A stretch of DNA of 64,000 bases from Micromonospora sp. NBC_00389 (lineage in GTDB: Bacteria; Actinomycetota; Actinomycetes; Mycobacteriales; Micromonosporaceae), in contig NZ_CP107947.1 of assembly GCF_036059255.1 (NCBI RefSeq), forward strand, positions 2,666,001-2,730,000, written 5' to 3'. Below the pieces are notes generated by a model that did no database searches, was not told the origin of the DNA, and saw only the letters and a program-made list of their open reading frames with translations. Each line of letters opens with the position of its first letter. Position 1 is the stretch's first letter. This document shows positions 42,406-51,512 of the stretch, one piece after another. The position numbers and the translations under genes were made by a program.

Positions 42406-45400
42406 ATGGACGCGCGGCTCGGCGACGCCATCATCGGGCGGGATCATCCGGTCGGTCTGCTGCGGGCTGAGCTGGATCGGGCCGCTACCAGCCACGGCGG
42501 TCTCGTCCTGGTCACCGGCGAGCCAGGCATCGGCAAGACGACCCTGGTCACGGCGGCGGCCCGGGAGGCCCGGCAACGCGGCGCGCTGGTGCTCGGCGCC
42601 GCCTGCTGGGATTCCGACAGCGCCCCCGGCTACTGGCCGTGGGTGCAGGTGCTGCGCGGCCTGCAACGCTCCGCCGACGACTGGGCGGTGGCGCGTCCGG
42701 CCGCGGAGCCGGCTCTCGCGGCCCTGCTCGGCGAGGCCGACACCAACGGCGAGCAGGTCGGCCGCACCGCCAGTTGGGCCGGCGTTGACACGGGCGCGGA
42801 CATCGGCGACCGCGAGGCTTTCGCCCTGTACGACGCGGTGACCGCCGCACTGGTCGCGGTCTCCCATGAGCGGCCGGTCGTGGTCGTCCTCGACGACCTG
42901 CACTGGGCCGACCAGGCCTCGCTGCGGCTGCTGGGGTTCGCCGCCCAGCACACCTGGTTCGAACGGCTGCTGCTGATCGGCACCTACCGCGACGCGGAGG
43001 TCGAGTCGGGCGAGCACCCGCTGCGCCCGCTGTTGATGCCGCTGGTCACGAAGGCGACCACCATCACCCTCACCGGCCTGTCACGGGACGAGGTGGCCGC
43101 GCTGATGGCGCGTACTGCCGGGCGGGAGCCCGACGCCGGTCTGGTCGACGAGGTGCACCGCCGTACCGGGGGCAATCCGTTCTTCATCGAGCAGACCGCC
43201 CGGCTGTGGCGCGCCGACGGTGCGGGCGGCACGATCGCACCCGGCGTACGGGAGGCGGTCCGGCGTCGGCTGGCCCAGTTGCCCCCGGCCGTCGTCGACG
43301 CGCTCACCGTCGCCGCCGTGTTGGGCCGGGAGTTTCACCGTCAGGTCCTGGCGGCCAGCGTGGCGGCGCCGGCCGCGCAGGTCGACCGGCTGCTCGACCG
43401 GGCGGTGACCGCCCGACTGGTGGTCGCCCGGGGCGGCGGCCGCTTCGCCTTCGCCCATGACCTGGTCCGGGAGACGCTCTACGACGGGCTCACCGAGGAG
43501 GACCGTCGGGCCCGGCATGCCGGCGTCGTCCGGGCGGTCGACGCTCTGGCGGAGCTCACCGAGCGGCTGATCCCGGCCGACCTGGCCCGCCACGCCTACC
43601 TGGCCGGCCCCGCGCTCGACCGGGCCCGGGTCACTGAGCTGCTGGTCGCCGCGGCACGGCATGCGTTCTCCCGGCTCGCCATCGACGAGGCGGGGGTGCA
43701 CTTCGGCCGGGCGCTGGAGGTCGTCGAGGACCGGGCACAGCGGGTCCGGATCCTGGTTGAGTTCGGTCAGCTGCGCTACCACCACGCCGGCCGGGAGGAG
43801 GCCGGGCAGTTCCTGGCCGAGGCCGCAAAGCTGGCCCGCACGCTCGACGACCCGGTCCTGCTGGCCCGCGTCGCTCTCACCATCCATCGCACCCGACAGG
43901 TGGAGATTGGGCGCTCGGTCGAGGCGGCGGAGCTGGTGCGGGAGGCGTACCGGAGGCTGATCGGCGAGCCGGATGGCACCGCGTCGGTCGGCACGTTGAT
44001 CGCCGACCTGATCACCGCCACCGAGACGATCGCCCGCCGGGGCCGGGACGACGAGACGCTCACCTTCAGCCTGTGGGCCCGCCACGACACCACCTGGGGG
44101 TTGGGCACTGCTGGTGCACGGGCGGCGCTGACCGCCGAGATCCGGGACGTGGCCCGCCGCACTGGCGACCGGGAGACCGAGCTGTGGGCCACCTCGCTGC
44201 GCTGGGTGGCGCTGCTGGAGCTCGGCGACCCCCGCTTCGCCGAGGAGTTCACCTCCTTCGTCACCGCCGGCGAGCAGGACGACCTGGCCCGACCTCGGGT
44301 GGCGGCAGCCGTCGACGGTGGGATCATCGCGGCGTTCCGGGGTGACTTCGCCGAGGCCGACGAGCGTTTCGCCATTCTCACCGACCTGGCCGACCCGGGC
44401 CACGCCGAGTTCGCGTTCATGGGCCATCACGTGCTCTGGTCCCGGCTACTGCTGCAGGGCCGGTTCGACGAGGCCGCCACGCTGCTGAACGGGTTGGGTC
44501 CCACCGACTACCCCTACCGGGATCTCCTGCTGGCGATCACCGCGGCGGAGCGCGGTGACGACGAAACGGCGGTCCGACTGACCGCCGGTATCGAGGCCGC
44601 CGACATCCGGTACCCGCGTCCGGTGTCGCCGCTGTGGCTGCGGCTGCGCGCGCAGGCCGCCGCGGCGTCCCGCGACCCGCAGCGCTGCGACGACGCACGA
44701 GCCGCGCTGGCCCCACACCGTGGGCAGTGGATGGTGGGGCTCTTCGGCTGTGACATCAGCGGTCCCGTCGACCACTGGCTGGCGGTGGTCGACGCCGCAC
44801 AGGAGCGCTGGGACGGCGCCATCGCCGGTTTCACGGCAGCCCGCGACGCGGCCAACCGGATGGGCTCCCGGCCCTGGGCGCTCATCGCCAGCGCCGAGCT
44901 GGCGACCGCCCTGGCCCGCCGCGACCAGCCGGGCGACGCCGCGACAGCGGCCGCACTGCGCGCCGCCACCGCCCGGGACGCCACCGCCCTCGACATGGCG
45001 CAGGTGCTCGACCGGCTCGGCGGCCCGGCACCCACCGACGCTGCCAATCCAGGCCAGGTCATCGGGTCGGGCCAGGCCGTCGCGCCGCGCCAGGTCGTCA
45101 AGCCGGACCAGGCCGCCGGGTCGGGCCAGACCATCGGGTCGCGCCAGGTCCCGCCGGCCGGAGCGCCGGTCGAGGAGTACGAGTTCCGCCGCGACGGGCC
45201 GGTCTGGCAACTCGCCTACGCCGGTGCCGTCGTACACCTGCCCGACGCCAAGGGGCTACACGACCTGCACCTGCTGCTGAGCCGGCCCGGCAGTGACGTA
45301 CCGGCGGTCGAACTGCTCGACCCGGCGGCCGGGCCGGAGTTGGTCGCCGCCCGCCGGATGGGTGGCGACCCGGTCCTCGACGACGAGGCGAAGGCCCGCT

Positions 45401-45720
45401 ACCGACGGCACCTGGCGCGCCTCGACGAGGAGATCGACCGGGCTGCCGTGCGCGACGACGACCGGAAGGTGGCCGAGTTGGACGCCGAGCGCGGCGCGCT
45501 GCTCGACGAGCTGCGTGCGGCTGCCGGGCTGGCCGGCCGGAGCCGGCGGCTGGGCGACGAGGCCGAGCGGGCCCGCAAGACGGTCACCGCGCGGATCCGG
45601 GACACACTGCGCAAGCTCGACGAGCGGCACCCGGCGCTCGCCAGCCACCTGCGCGAAGCCGTCTCGACCGGCAGCACCTGCCGCTACCTGCCGACCCAGC
45701 CGCTGCGCTGGCGGCTCTGA
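42406..45720 (+). CDS. large AAA-type ATPase (AfsR/LuxR-regulator-like, without visible LuxR HTH)
   Basis: A 1,104-aa protein with an N-terminal ATPase: Walker A GEPGIGKT at residues 38-45, Walker B VVVLDDLHWADQASL (about 160-174), and the signature RTGGNPFFIEQ. The middle is a long helical, TPR-like region (residues about 330-860) as in BTAD/LuxR-type ATPases. A short five-unit Gln repeat follows, then a C-terminal segment with a helical coiled part (DEEIDRAAVRDDDRKVAELDAERGALLDEL). I do not see the C-terminal LuxR helix-turn-helix usual for this class, so a signalling or scaffold ATPase is possible. The start is supported by the inverted repeat upstream. Confidence 0.8.
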   Translation: MDARLGDAIIGRDHPVGLLRAELDRAATSHGGLVLVTGEPGIGKTTLVTAAAREARQRGALVLGAACWDSDSAPGYWPWVQVLRGLQRSADDWAVARPAAEPALAALLGEADTNGEQVGRTASWAGVDTGADIGDREAFALYDAVTAALVAVSHERPVVVVLDDLHWADQASLRLLGFAAQHTWFERLLLIGTYRDAEVESGEHPLRPLLMPLVTKATTITLTGLSRDEVAALMARTAGREPDAGLVDEVHRRTGGNPFFIEQTARLWRADGAGGTIAPGVREAVRRRLAQLPPAVVDALTVAAVLGREFHRQVLAASVAAPAAQVDRLLDRAVTARLVVARGGGRFAFAHDLVRETLYDGLTEEDRRARHAGVVRAVDALAELTERLIPADLARHAYLAGPALDRARVTELLVAAARHAFSRLAIDEAGVHFGRALEVVEDRAQRVRILVEFGQLRYHHAGREEAGQFLAEAAKLARTLDDPVLLARVALTIHRTRQVEIGRSVEAAELVREAYRRLIGEPDGTASVGTLIADLITATETIARRGRDDETLTFSLWARHDTTWGLGTAGARAALTAEIRDVARRTGDRETELWATSLRWVALLELGDPRFAEEFTSFVTAGEQDDLARPRVAAAVDGGIIAAFRGDFAEADERFAILTDLADPGHAEFAFMGHHVLWSRLLLQGRFDEAATLLNGLGPTDYPYRDLLLAITAAERGDDETAVRLTAGIEAADIRYPRPVSPLWLRLRAQAAAASRDPQRCDDARAALAPHRGQWMVGLFGCDISGPVDHWLAVVDAAQERWDGAIAGFTAARDAANRMGSRPWALIASAELATALARRDQPGDAATAAALRAATARDATALDMAQVLDRLGGPAPTDAANPGQVIGSGQAVAPRQVVKPDQAAGSGQTIGSRQVPPAGAPVEEYEFRRDGPVWQLAYAGAVVHLPDAKGLHDLHLLLSRPGSDVPAVELLDPAAGPELVAARRMGGDPVLDDEAKARYRRHLARLDEEIDRAAVRDDDRKVAELDAERGALLDELRAAAGLAGRSRRLGDEAERARKTVTARIRDTLRKLDERHPALASHLREAVSTGSTCRYLPTQPLRWRL
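45058..45147 (+). repeat. five 18-bp coding repeats
   Basis: Five successive 18-bp units, each ending in CAG (Gln), encode hexapeptides such as VIGSGQ, AVAPRQ and VVKPDQ. They form a linker between the helical region and the C-terminal domain of the ATPase; copy number may vary between strains. Confidence 0.7.
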
Positions 45721-45780
45721 AAAACGTGAGGAATGGACCCGGCCATCCGAGGGCCGGGATGCCGCGACTGACGCGGGTAT

Positions 45781-45818
45781 CCACGGCCGGCGCGATGCCC
45801 GATCGGCGCCGGCCGTGG
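45781..45818. terminator. bidirectional terminator hairpin
   Basis: CCACGGCCGGCGC (45781-45793) pairs perfectly with 45806-45818 around a 12-base loop, between the converging ATPase and esterase genes. Confidence 0.65.
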
Positions 45819-46241
45819 GTCCGGCTCAGTCCTTGTCAGGGCTGGGGTCCAGGACCCGGGCGAGCCAGTCGGCTTGGGTGCGCCGGGCCGCGGCCGAGAC
45901 GCGGACATGCGGGAACAGCGCCGAGAATCCGTGGAAGCCGCCGGCCCACAGGTGCAACTCCGCCTGGCCACCGGCGGCCCAGATCCCGGTCGCGTAGGTG
46001 ACGTCCTCGTCGCGGAAGACCTCGGCGGTCCCGGCGTCGATGTAGGTGGTCGGCAGGCCGGACAGGTCGTCCGCCAGCGCGGGTGAGACGTTCTCGCCGG
46101 TGTGCTCACCAAGGACGCTGCGCCAGCCGAATTCGTTCATCAGGATCGCGGCGTGGATACCTCCGCCTTCAGGCGGAGGAGGAAACGCTGCTCCCTCCCT
46201 TCAAGAGTAGACTCACATAGGCAAATGCTAGAATGTGAAGC

Positions 46242-47354
46242 GTGGGTGAGGTGGTGAAGCGTGCATACAAGTACCGCTTCTATCCGACCCCGCTGCAGGC
46301 CGATCAGCTCAACCGCACCTTCGGGTGCGTGCGCAAGGTCTACAACCTGGCCTTGGATGCGCGCACCCGCGCGTGGGCGGTGCACGGGCAGCGCAGCACC
46401 TATGTGCAGTCGTCGGCGTGGCTGACGGAGTGGAAGCGCACCGAGGAGCTGGCCTACCTCACCGAGGTCAGTTCCGTGCCGTTGCAGCAGGCGCTGCGGC
46501 ACCTGCAAGCCGGGTTCGCCGCATTCTGGGGCAAGCGGTCGCGATACCCGAGGTTCAAGTCCAAGCGCAAGTCTCGGGCGTCGGCGGAGTACACCCGCTC
46601 GGCGTTCCGCTGGCGCGACGGGCAGCTCACCCTGGCCAAGATGGAGACCCCACTGACCATCGTGTGGTCCCGGCCTCTGCCCGAGGGCGCGCAACCGTCC
46701 ACGGTCACGGTGTCCCGCGACGCGGCCGGCCGCTGGTTCGTGTCCCTGCTGGTGGAAGACCCGTCCGTCGCGGCCCTGCCGCCGGTCGACACGGCGGTAG
46801 GGATAGACGCGGGCATCACCAGTCTGCTGACTCTGTCCACCGGGGAGAAGGTCACCAACCCTCGGCACGAGCGCGCTGACCGGCGCAAGTTGGCCAAGGC
46901 GCAACGCACCATGGCCCGTAAGGGCAAGGACACCAAGAACCGGGCCAAAGCCCGGCTTGCGGTGGCCCGCATCCACGCCCGCATCGCCGACCGGCGGCGG
47001 GATCACCTGCACAAGCTGTCGACTCGACTCGTCCGCGAGAACCAAACGGTCGTGATCGAAGACCTCAGCGTGCGTAACATGCTGCGCAACCACAGTCTGG
47101 CCCGCGCCATCTCCGACGCGGCGTGGACACACCTGCGCGACATGATTGAGTACAAGGCCGCCTGGTACGGGCGGACCGTGATCGCCGTCGACCGCTGGCA
47201 TCCGAGCACGAAGACCTGTTCGGCGTGCGGGCGGATCAACACCGCGATGACCCTTGGCGTTCGTGTCTGGACGTGTCCCGGCTGTGATGCCGTGCACGAC
47301 CGGGACGTCAACGCCGCGAAGAACATTCTCGCCGCCGGGCTGGCGGAGAGGTAA
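46242..47354 (+). CDS. tnpB: TnpB RNA-guided endonuclease (IS200/IS605 family)
   Basis: A 370-aa TnpB, the ancestor-type of Cas12, which uses an RNA from the element end as guide. The RuvC-like parts are intact: D189 in VGIDAGITS, E273 in VVIEDLSV and the final Asp in HDRDVNAAKNI (about 353-355), with a zinc motif CSACG...CPGC between the last two. The N-terminal KRAYKYRFYPT is typical. GTG 46242 is the likely start. The frame has no lesion, so the nuclease should be active. Confidence 0.9.
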   Translation: MGEVVKRAYKYRFYPTPLQADQLNRTFGCVRKVYNLALDARTRAWAVHGQRSTYVQSSAWLTEWKRTEELAYLTEVSSVPLQQALRHLQAGFAAFWGKRSRYPRFKSKRKSRASAEYTRSAFRWRDGQLTLAKMETPLTIVWSRPLPEGAQPSTVTVSRDAAGRWFVSLLVEDPSVAALPPVDTAVGIDAGITSLLTLSTGEKVTNPRHERADRRKLAKAQRTMARKGKDTKNRAKARLAVARIHARIADRRRDHLHKLSTRLVRENQTVVIEDLSVRNMLRNHSLARAISDAAWTHLRDMIEYKAAWYGRTVIAVDRWHPSTKTCSACGRINTAMTLGVRVWTCPGCDAVHDRDVNAAKNILAAGLAER

Positions 47355-47477
47355 AACGCCTGTGGAGGGACGGTAAGACCCGACCCGCGCAAGCGGTGAA
47401 GGCGCGGCCCGGTGAAACAGGAACCCCCTCGGGTGACCGAGGGAATCCCCGCCCTTCAGGGCGGTGGAGGATGTCAA
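47355..47477 (+). ncRNA. putative omega/reRNA region of the TnpB element
   Basis: Between the tnpB stop and the right end are two hairpins, CCCTCGG-GTGA-CCGAGGG (47426-47443) and CCGCCC-TTCA-GGGCGG (47449-47464). In studied TnpB elements this segment is the scaffold of the guide RNA, probably starting inside tnpB. The guide would be the bases directly after the border, beginning CTCCCGGGTCCACACGCC at 47478, which come from the esterase gene. Confidence 0.55.
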
Positions 47478-48166
47478 CTCCCGGGTCCACACGCCGTCCA
47501 GTCCGCTGTACTGACGGCTGGAGTTGGTGTCGTTGCGGTGGTCGAGCATCGGGCACGACAGCAACTGGGCGGCGATGACCGGGGTGTTGCGGTCACGGGC
47601 CATGAGCGTCACCCCTGCCGCGAGGCCACCTCCGGCGCTGGCACCGGCCACGACGATGCCGGCGGGGTCGATGCCGAGGTCTGCGGCGTTCTCGGCCACC
47701 CAGAGCAGGCCGTGGTAGCAGTCGTCGACCAGGGTCTCGCCGCTTGCTTCCGGGGCCAGCCGGTAATCCACGGAGACCACGACGGCGCCGAACAGGTCGA
47801 GCCATTCCAGTGGGACGTCGATGTTCGAGAAGCGGTCGCCCCACATCATCCCGCCGCCGTGGATCCAGTAGACGCAGGGCACCCCAGCGGCACGATCGGT
47901 GGGGCTGAAGATGGACAGCGGGATCCGAGTTCCGTCACCGGCGGGAACGGTGACCTCGCGCCGCTCGACCCGCGCGGCCTTCCAGGTGGCTCTCGATCGA
48001 CGGTTGGGGGAAGTGGCGCAGCTGTTCGATCACCTCGGGGCCGAGGGGCGGCATGGGCGGCAGTTCGGCCAGGGGTACGAGCAACTCGGGGTCGATGCCC
48101 GGTCGGGGGAAGTTCATCGGGCTCCTTTCGCTGATGCGGGTCGGGGTGCTGGGTGTGGTCGCCGGT

Positions 48167-48472
48167 TCAGAGGGTCGCCTTGCCGCCAACCGGCACCGCG
48201 TCGGTGTACGTCGACTCGCCGGTCAGCAGCGGCTGAAGCTTCGCGACCAGGGCCTGCGCCTGCTCGCCGCCGAAGAACGCGCTGTGCGCCTCGGCGCTGG
48301 TCCAGCCTTCGATGACGTGGACGACGTCGGGGTTGGAAGCCGAGCGGGACACCAGGAAGACGAGGCAGTCGTCGTGGGGCAGGGACGGCGCGTCGAGCAA
48401 CAGCTTGATCAGCTCGTCAGCCTTTCCCGGCTGGGCGGTCATGGTGGCCTGGAACCCGTGCTGGGCAGTCAT
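48167..48472 (-). CDS. antibiotic biosynthesis monooxygenase (ABM)-domain protein
   Basis: A 101-aa protein with the dimeric alpha+beta barrel pattern of ABM/quinol monooxygenases: GFQATMTAQPGKADELIKLLLDA, then CLVFLVSRSASNPDVVHVIEGWTSAEAHSAFF. Members oxidise quinol or polyketide-type substrates without cofactor. It precedes the broken esterase gene on the same strand by 48 bp and diverges from the AraC gene, which may regulate it. Confidence 0.8.
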   Translation of the reverse strand: MTAQHGFQATMTAQPGKADELIKLLLDAPSLPHDDCLVFLVSRSASNPDVVHVIEGWTSAEAHSAFFGGEQAQALVAKLQPLLTGESTYTDAVPVGGKATL

Positions 48473-48629
48473 CGAAGTGTCTCCTCAATTATCGAGCTGC
48501 GATCAGCTCGTGGGAAATTGACACTCCTATGGAAGTGTCGCCACCAGCGGAAACGTTAGACAGATGCTCTCGGCCTCTTGCCTGATCCTACTGTTGCGGC
48601 GAGTATTGACCTCGTGCTTCAATCGTGTC

Positions 48630-49535
48630 GTGGACCTCGAAGAGCTGCGGGCGTTGCTGGCCCGCCACGCCCGGCCGGACATGAGCACCGCCATCGACGG
48701 GGTGCTGATTTCGAAGGTCGAGCACCAGACCGCGCCCACCACGTCGATGTCGGGCACCGTGCTGGCACTCATCGCCCAAGGCGCCAAACAGATGGCGCTG
48801 GGCGACCGCGTGTACGAGTACCGCGCCGGTCAGTACCTTGTCGCGTCGGTCGATCTGCCGGTCACCGGCCACTTCACCCAGGCCAGTGCCGACTCGCCGG
48901 CTCTCGGGTTCGGGCTGGTGCTGCACCCGGCCACGGTCGCGGAGTTGCTGTTGCAGGCGGCACCGGGCGATCTCCCGCCCCTGACCGGCGGGACGCCGTC
49001 GGGGATGGTGGTCAGCGACGCTCCCGACGAACTTGGCGACGCGGTGATCCGACTGCTTCGGCTGCTGGACCGGCCGCGGGACGTCAGGGTGCTCGCGCCC
49101 CTGATCAAACGGGAGATCCTGTGGCTGCTGCTCGTCGGCGAGCAGGGTGCCGCCGTCCGGCAACTCGGTTTGGCCGACAGCAGCCTCAGTCACGTCGCCC
49201 GGGCGGTCCGGTGGATCCGCGATCACTATGCGCAGCCGTTCCGGGTGGAGGATCTGGCGCGGCTGTCGGGGATGAGCGTGTCGGCGTTCTACCGCAACTT
49301 CCAGGCCGTGACCGCGATGAGCCCGATCCAGTTCCAGAAGCAGATTCGGTTGCAGGAGGCGCGGCTCCTTCTCGCCACACACCCCAACGACGTCACCGGG
49401 GTGGGCATCCGCGTCGGCTACGAGAGCCCGTCGCAGTTCAGCCGCGAATATCGTCGCCAGTTCGGCGCGCCTCCCAGCCAGGACGCCGCCCGCCTGCACG
49501 GCATTACCCGCGCCGATGTGCCGGCGGTCGTCTGA
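48630..49535 (+). CDS. AraC-family transcriptional regulator
   Basis: A 301-aa regulator. The N-terminal AraC-N domain (MSTAIDGVLISKVEHQTAPTTSM, then YRAGQYLVASVDLPVTG) binds a ligand. The C-terminal double helix-turn-helix is clear: PFRVEDLARLSGMSVSAFYRNFQAV and VGIRVGYESPSQFSREYRRQFG. I chose GTG 48630 (VDLEELRALLARHARP) for its fit to the family; a start at 48564 is possible. It diverges from the monooxygenase/esterase genes and probably controls them. Confidence 0.85.
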   Translation: MDLEELRALLARHARPDMSTAIDGVLISKVEHQTAPTTSMSGTVLALIAQGAKQMALGDRVYEYRAGQYLVASVDLPVTGHFTQASADSPALGFGLVLHPATVAELLLQAAPGDLPPLTGGTPSGMVVSDAPDELGDAVIRLLRLLDRPRDVRVLAPLIKREILWLLLVGEQGAAVRQLGLADSSLSHVARAVRWIRDHYAQPFRVEDLARLSGMSVSAFYRNFQAVTAMSPIQFQKQIRLQEARLLLATHPNDVTGVGIRVGYESPSQFSREYRRQFGAPPSQDAARLHGITRADVPAVV

Positions 49536-49572
49536 CCGCCGGCGGACACACCCCGGCGGTCAGACGACCGAC

Positions 49573-49606
49573 GACGGGCGCCGCCGCGTCGGTGGCGGCG
49601 CCCGTC
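49573..49606. terminator. bidirectional terminator
   Basis: GACGGGCGCCGCC (49573-49585) pairs perfectly with 49594-49606 in the 84-bp gap between the converging AraC and ABC permease genes. Confidence 0.65.
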
Positions 49607-49619
49607 GGTCAGAGCAGGG

Positions 49620-50477
49620 TCAGCGGCGGTTGTAGCGGTACATGGTGAGCGTGCCGAAGACGACCACGAACCCGACGCTCCACACGAGCAACCACATCGT
49701 GGCGGACGCATCCGACGAGCCGGACATGGCCGCGCGGACCGCGGCCACCAGCTGCGTCACCGGGTTGACGTTCACGAACGCCTGGAGCCAGCCGGGCATG
49801 GTGCTCGGCTCGACGAAGACGTTGCTCAGGAACGTCAACGGGAACAGCACCATCATGCTGACGCCCATCACCGACTTCTCGCTGCGTAGGACCAGCCCGA
49901 AGAACGTCCACACCCAGGAGAACGCGAACGAGAAGACCACCAGCAGCCCGATCCCGGCGGCGACGCCGCCCACCCCACCGTCGGGACGGAACCCGAGCGC
50001 CAGCCCGACGCCGAGGATCACCAGGGAGGCGAGGATGTACCGCAGCACGTCGCCGAAGATCATGCCGACCAGGGCGGCCGGCCGCCAGACCGGCAGCGTC
50101 CGGAACCGGTCGAAGATGCCCTTCTCGATGTCGGTGTTGAGGCCGACGCCGGTGTACATGGTGATCATCACGACGCTGGTGACCATGATGCCGGGCAGGA
50201 AGAACTGCAGGTAGTCGCGCGGGCTGTCGGCGAGGGCGCCGCCGAACAGGTACGTGAACATCAGCACCATGATGATCGGGAACGCGGTCACGTCGAAGAG
50301 CTGCTCCGGCACGTGCTTGATCTTCAGCATGGCCCGCCAGCCGAAGATCAGCGACGCGCCCAGCGCGCTCGGCCGGGGCGGTCGTGCACCGGGCGCGAGC
50401 ACGGTCGCCAGCGCCTCGGCGGACGGGACGTAGACGGACGGCGCCCGTTCGGTCGTGGTGGTGGTGGCCTCGCTCAT
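49620..50477 (-). CDS. ABC-2 type transporter permease (DrrB-like)
   Basis: A 285-aa membrane protein with about six hydrophobic helices and the ABC-2 layout ([38 protein letters not shown], then [37 protein letters not shown]). Such permeases pair with a DrrA-type ATPase to export drugs or lipids. Its ATG overlaps the ATPase stop by 4 bp. Confidence 0.9.
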   Translation of the reverse strand: MSEATTTTTERAPSVYVPSAEALATVLAPGARPPRPSALGASLIFGWRAMLKIKHVPEQLFDVTAFPIIMVLMFTYLFGGALADSPRDYLQFFLPGIMVTSVVMITMYTGVGLNTDIEKGIFDRFRTLPVWRPAALVGMIFGDVLRYILASLVILGVGLALGFRPDGGVGGVAAGIGLLVVFSFAFSWVWTFFGLVLRSEKSVMGVSMMVLFPLTFLSNVFVEPSTMPGWLQAFVNVNPVTQLVAAVRAAMSGSSDASATMWLLVWSVGFVVVFGTLTMYRYNRR

Positions 50478-51487
50478 CGGGCTGCCTCCAGCTGGTCGTC
50501 CCGCTCGTCGGCGGGCACGGCGGGGTGGTCGGTCAGGGCTAGGAAGACCTCGTCCAGGCTGGGCTGGCCGAGGGAGAAGTCGTCGACGACGATGCCGGCG
50601 CGGGCCAGGTCGCCGAGCGCGCGGGCGGCCTGCGCGCTGGCGTCGAGGTCGCTGCCGGCCTCGCCGACCCGGGCAACCAACGCGACCGGATCGGCTTCGA
50701 GCTGCACCGGTACGCCGAGTGCCGCCTGGAGCACCTTCTCCGCCTCAGGCCGCTGCCCCGGGTCCCGCAGTCGCAGGTGGACGGTGCCGGAGCCGACCGA
50801 CGACTTCAGCTCGCCCGGGGTGCCCTCCGCGATCACCCGGCCGTGGTCGACGACCGCGATCCGCCCGGCGAGCTGGTCGGCCTCGTCCAGGTACTGGGTG
50901 GTCAACAGCACCGTGGTGCCGTGTGCCACCACCGCCCGCACGATCTCCCATACCTGGTTGCGGCTGCGCGGGTCGAGACCGGTCGTCGGCTCGTCGAGGA
51001 AGAGCAGGTCGGGGGTGTTGAGGATGCTGGCGGCGATGTCGATGCGCCGCCGCATTCCACCCGAGTACTTCTTCACCTGGCGGTCGCTCGCCTCGGTCAG
51101 GCCGAACGCGGCGAGCAGGGCCGCCGCGCGGTCGCGGGCTGCCGGCTTGCGCAGGCCGAGCAGGCGGGCGAGGAGAACCAGGTTCTCCGTACCGGTCAGG
51201 TCCTCGTCGACGGAGGCGTACTGGCCGGTGAGGCTGACCCGGCTGCGGACGGCGTCGGCCTCGGTGACCACGTCGTGCCCGAAGACCCGCGCCTTGCCGC
51301 CGTCGGGTCGCAGCAGCGTCGCGAGCACCCGGACCGCGGTGGTCTTGCCCGCCCCGTTGGGGCCGAGCAGGCCGTAGACGGTGCCGGCGGGCACCTGGAG
51401 GTCGATGCCGGCCAGCGCCCGGGTGTCCCCGAACGAGCGGGTGAGCCCCTCGGCCTCGATGGCCAGGCCGGTGGTGCGTCTACTCAT
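50474..51487 (-). CDS. ABC transporter ATP-binding protein (DrrA-like)
   Basis: A 337-aa ATPase: Walker [10 protein letters not shown], signature [12 protein letters not shown], Walker [13 protein letters not shown], and a C-terminal domain typical of the daunorubicin-resistance (DrrA) subfamily. It precedes the permease with a 4-bp overlap and follows the FMN reductase gene by 25 bp, so all three may form one transcript. Substrate unknown. Confidence 0.92.
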   Translation of the reverse strand: MSRRTTGLAIEAEGLTRSFGDTRALAGIDLQVPAGTVYGLLGPNGAGKTTAVRVLATLLRPDGGKARVFGHDVVTEADAVRSRVSLTGQYASVDEDLTGTENLVLLARLLGLRKPAARDRAAALLAAFGLTEASDRQVKKYSGGMRRRIDIAASILNTPDLLFLDEPTTGLDPRSRNQVWEIVRAVVAHGTTVLLTTQYLDEADQLAGRIAVVDHGRVIAEGTPGELKSSVGSGTVHLRLRDPGQRPEAEKVLQAALGVPVQLEADPVALVARVGEAGSDLDASAQAARALGDLARAGIVVDDFSLGQPSLDEVFLALTDHPAVPADERDDQLEAAR

Positions 51488-51512
51488 GATCCTTACCTTT
51501 CGTCAGACGTTT

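Larger units (their letters stand above)
46141..47477 (+). mobile_element. TnpB-only IS200/IS605-family element, 1,337 bp
   Basis: Borders were set by restoring the esterase frame: deletion of exactly this interval joins the two halves in phase. There is no target duplication, as expected for IS200/IS605. The left end has a hairpin (CCTCCGCC-TTCA-GGCGGAGG, 46160-46179) and the right end CCGCCC-TTCA-GGGCGG (47449-47464) followed by the typical end GGAGGATGTCAA. The sequence left of it, TTCAT (46136-46140), is the likely target/TAM. No tnpA is present, so it needs a transposase in trans. Confidence 0.85.
45826..48118 (-). pseudogene. HSL-type alpha/beta hydrolase (esterase), interrupted by TnpB element and frameshift
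   Basis: The gene begins MNFPRPGIDPELLVPLAELP at 48118. A one-base shift near 47985 moves it to the frame KAARVERREVTVPAGDGTRIPL. The oxyanion motif YWIHGGGMMWGD and nucleophile GASAGGG follow, up to QYSGLDGVWTRE at 47478. There the TnpB element (46141-47477) interrupts. The gene resumes MNEFGWRSVLGEHTG at 46140 and holds the C-terminal His region GGFHGF, ending at 45826. Joining 47478 to 46140 keeps the frame exactly (TRE-MNEFG). The serine and histidine of the active site are thus split, and the enzyme is inactive. It lay downstream of the monooxygenase gene. Confidence 0.88.

Noticed and set aside
46140-47477. Minus-strand frame running from the esterase through the TnpB element
   Set aside because: It is the antisense of tnpB; the esterase reading ends at the element border.
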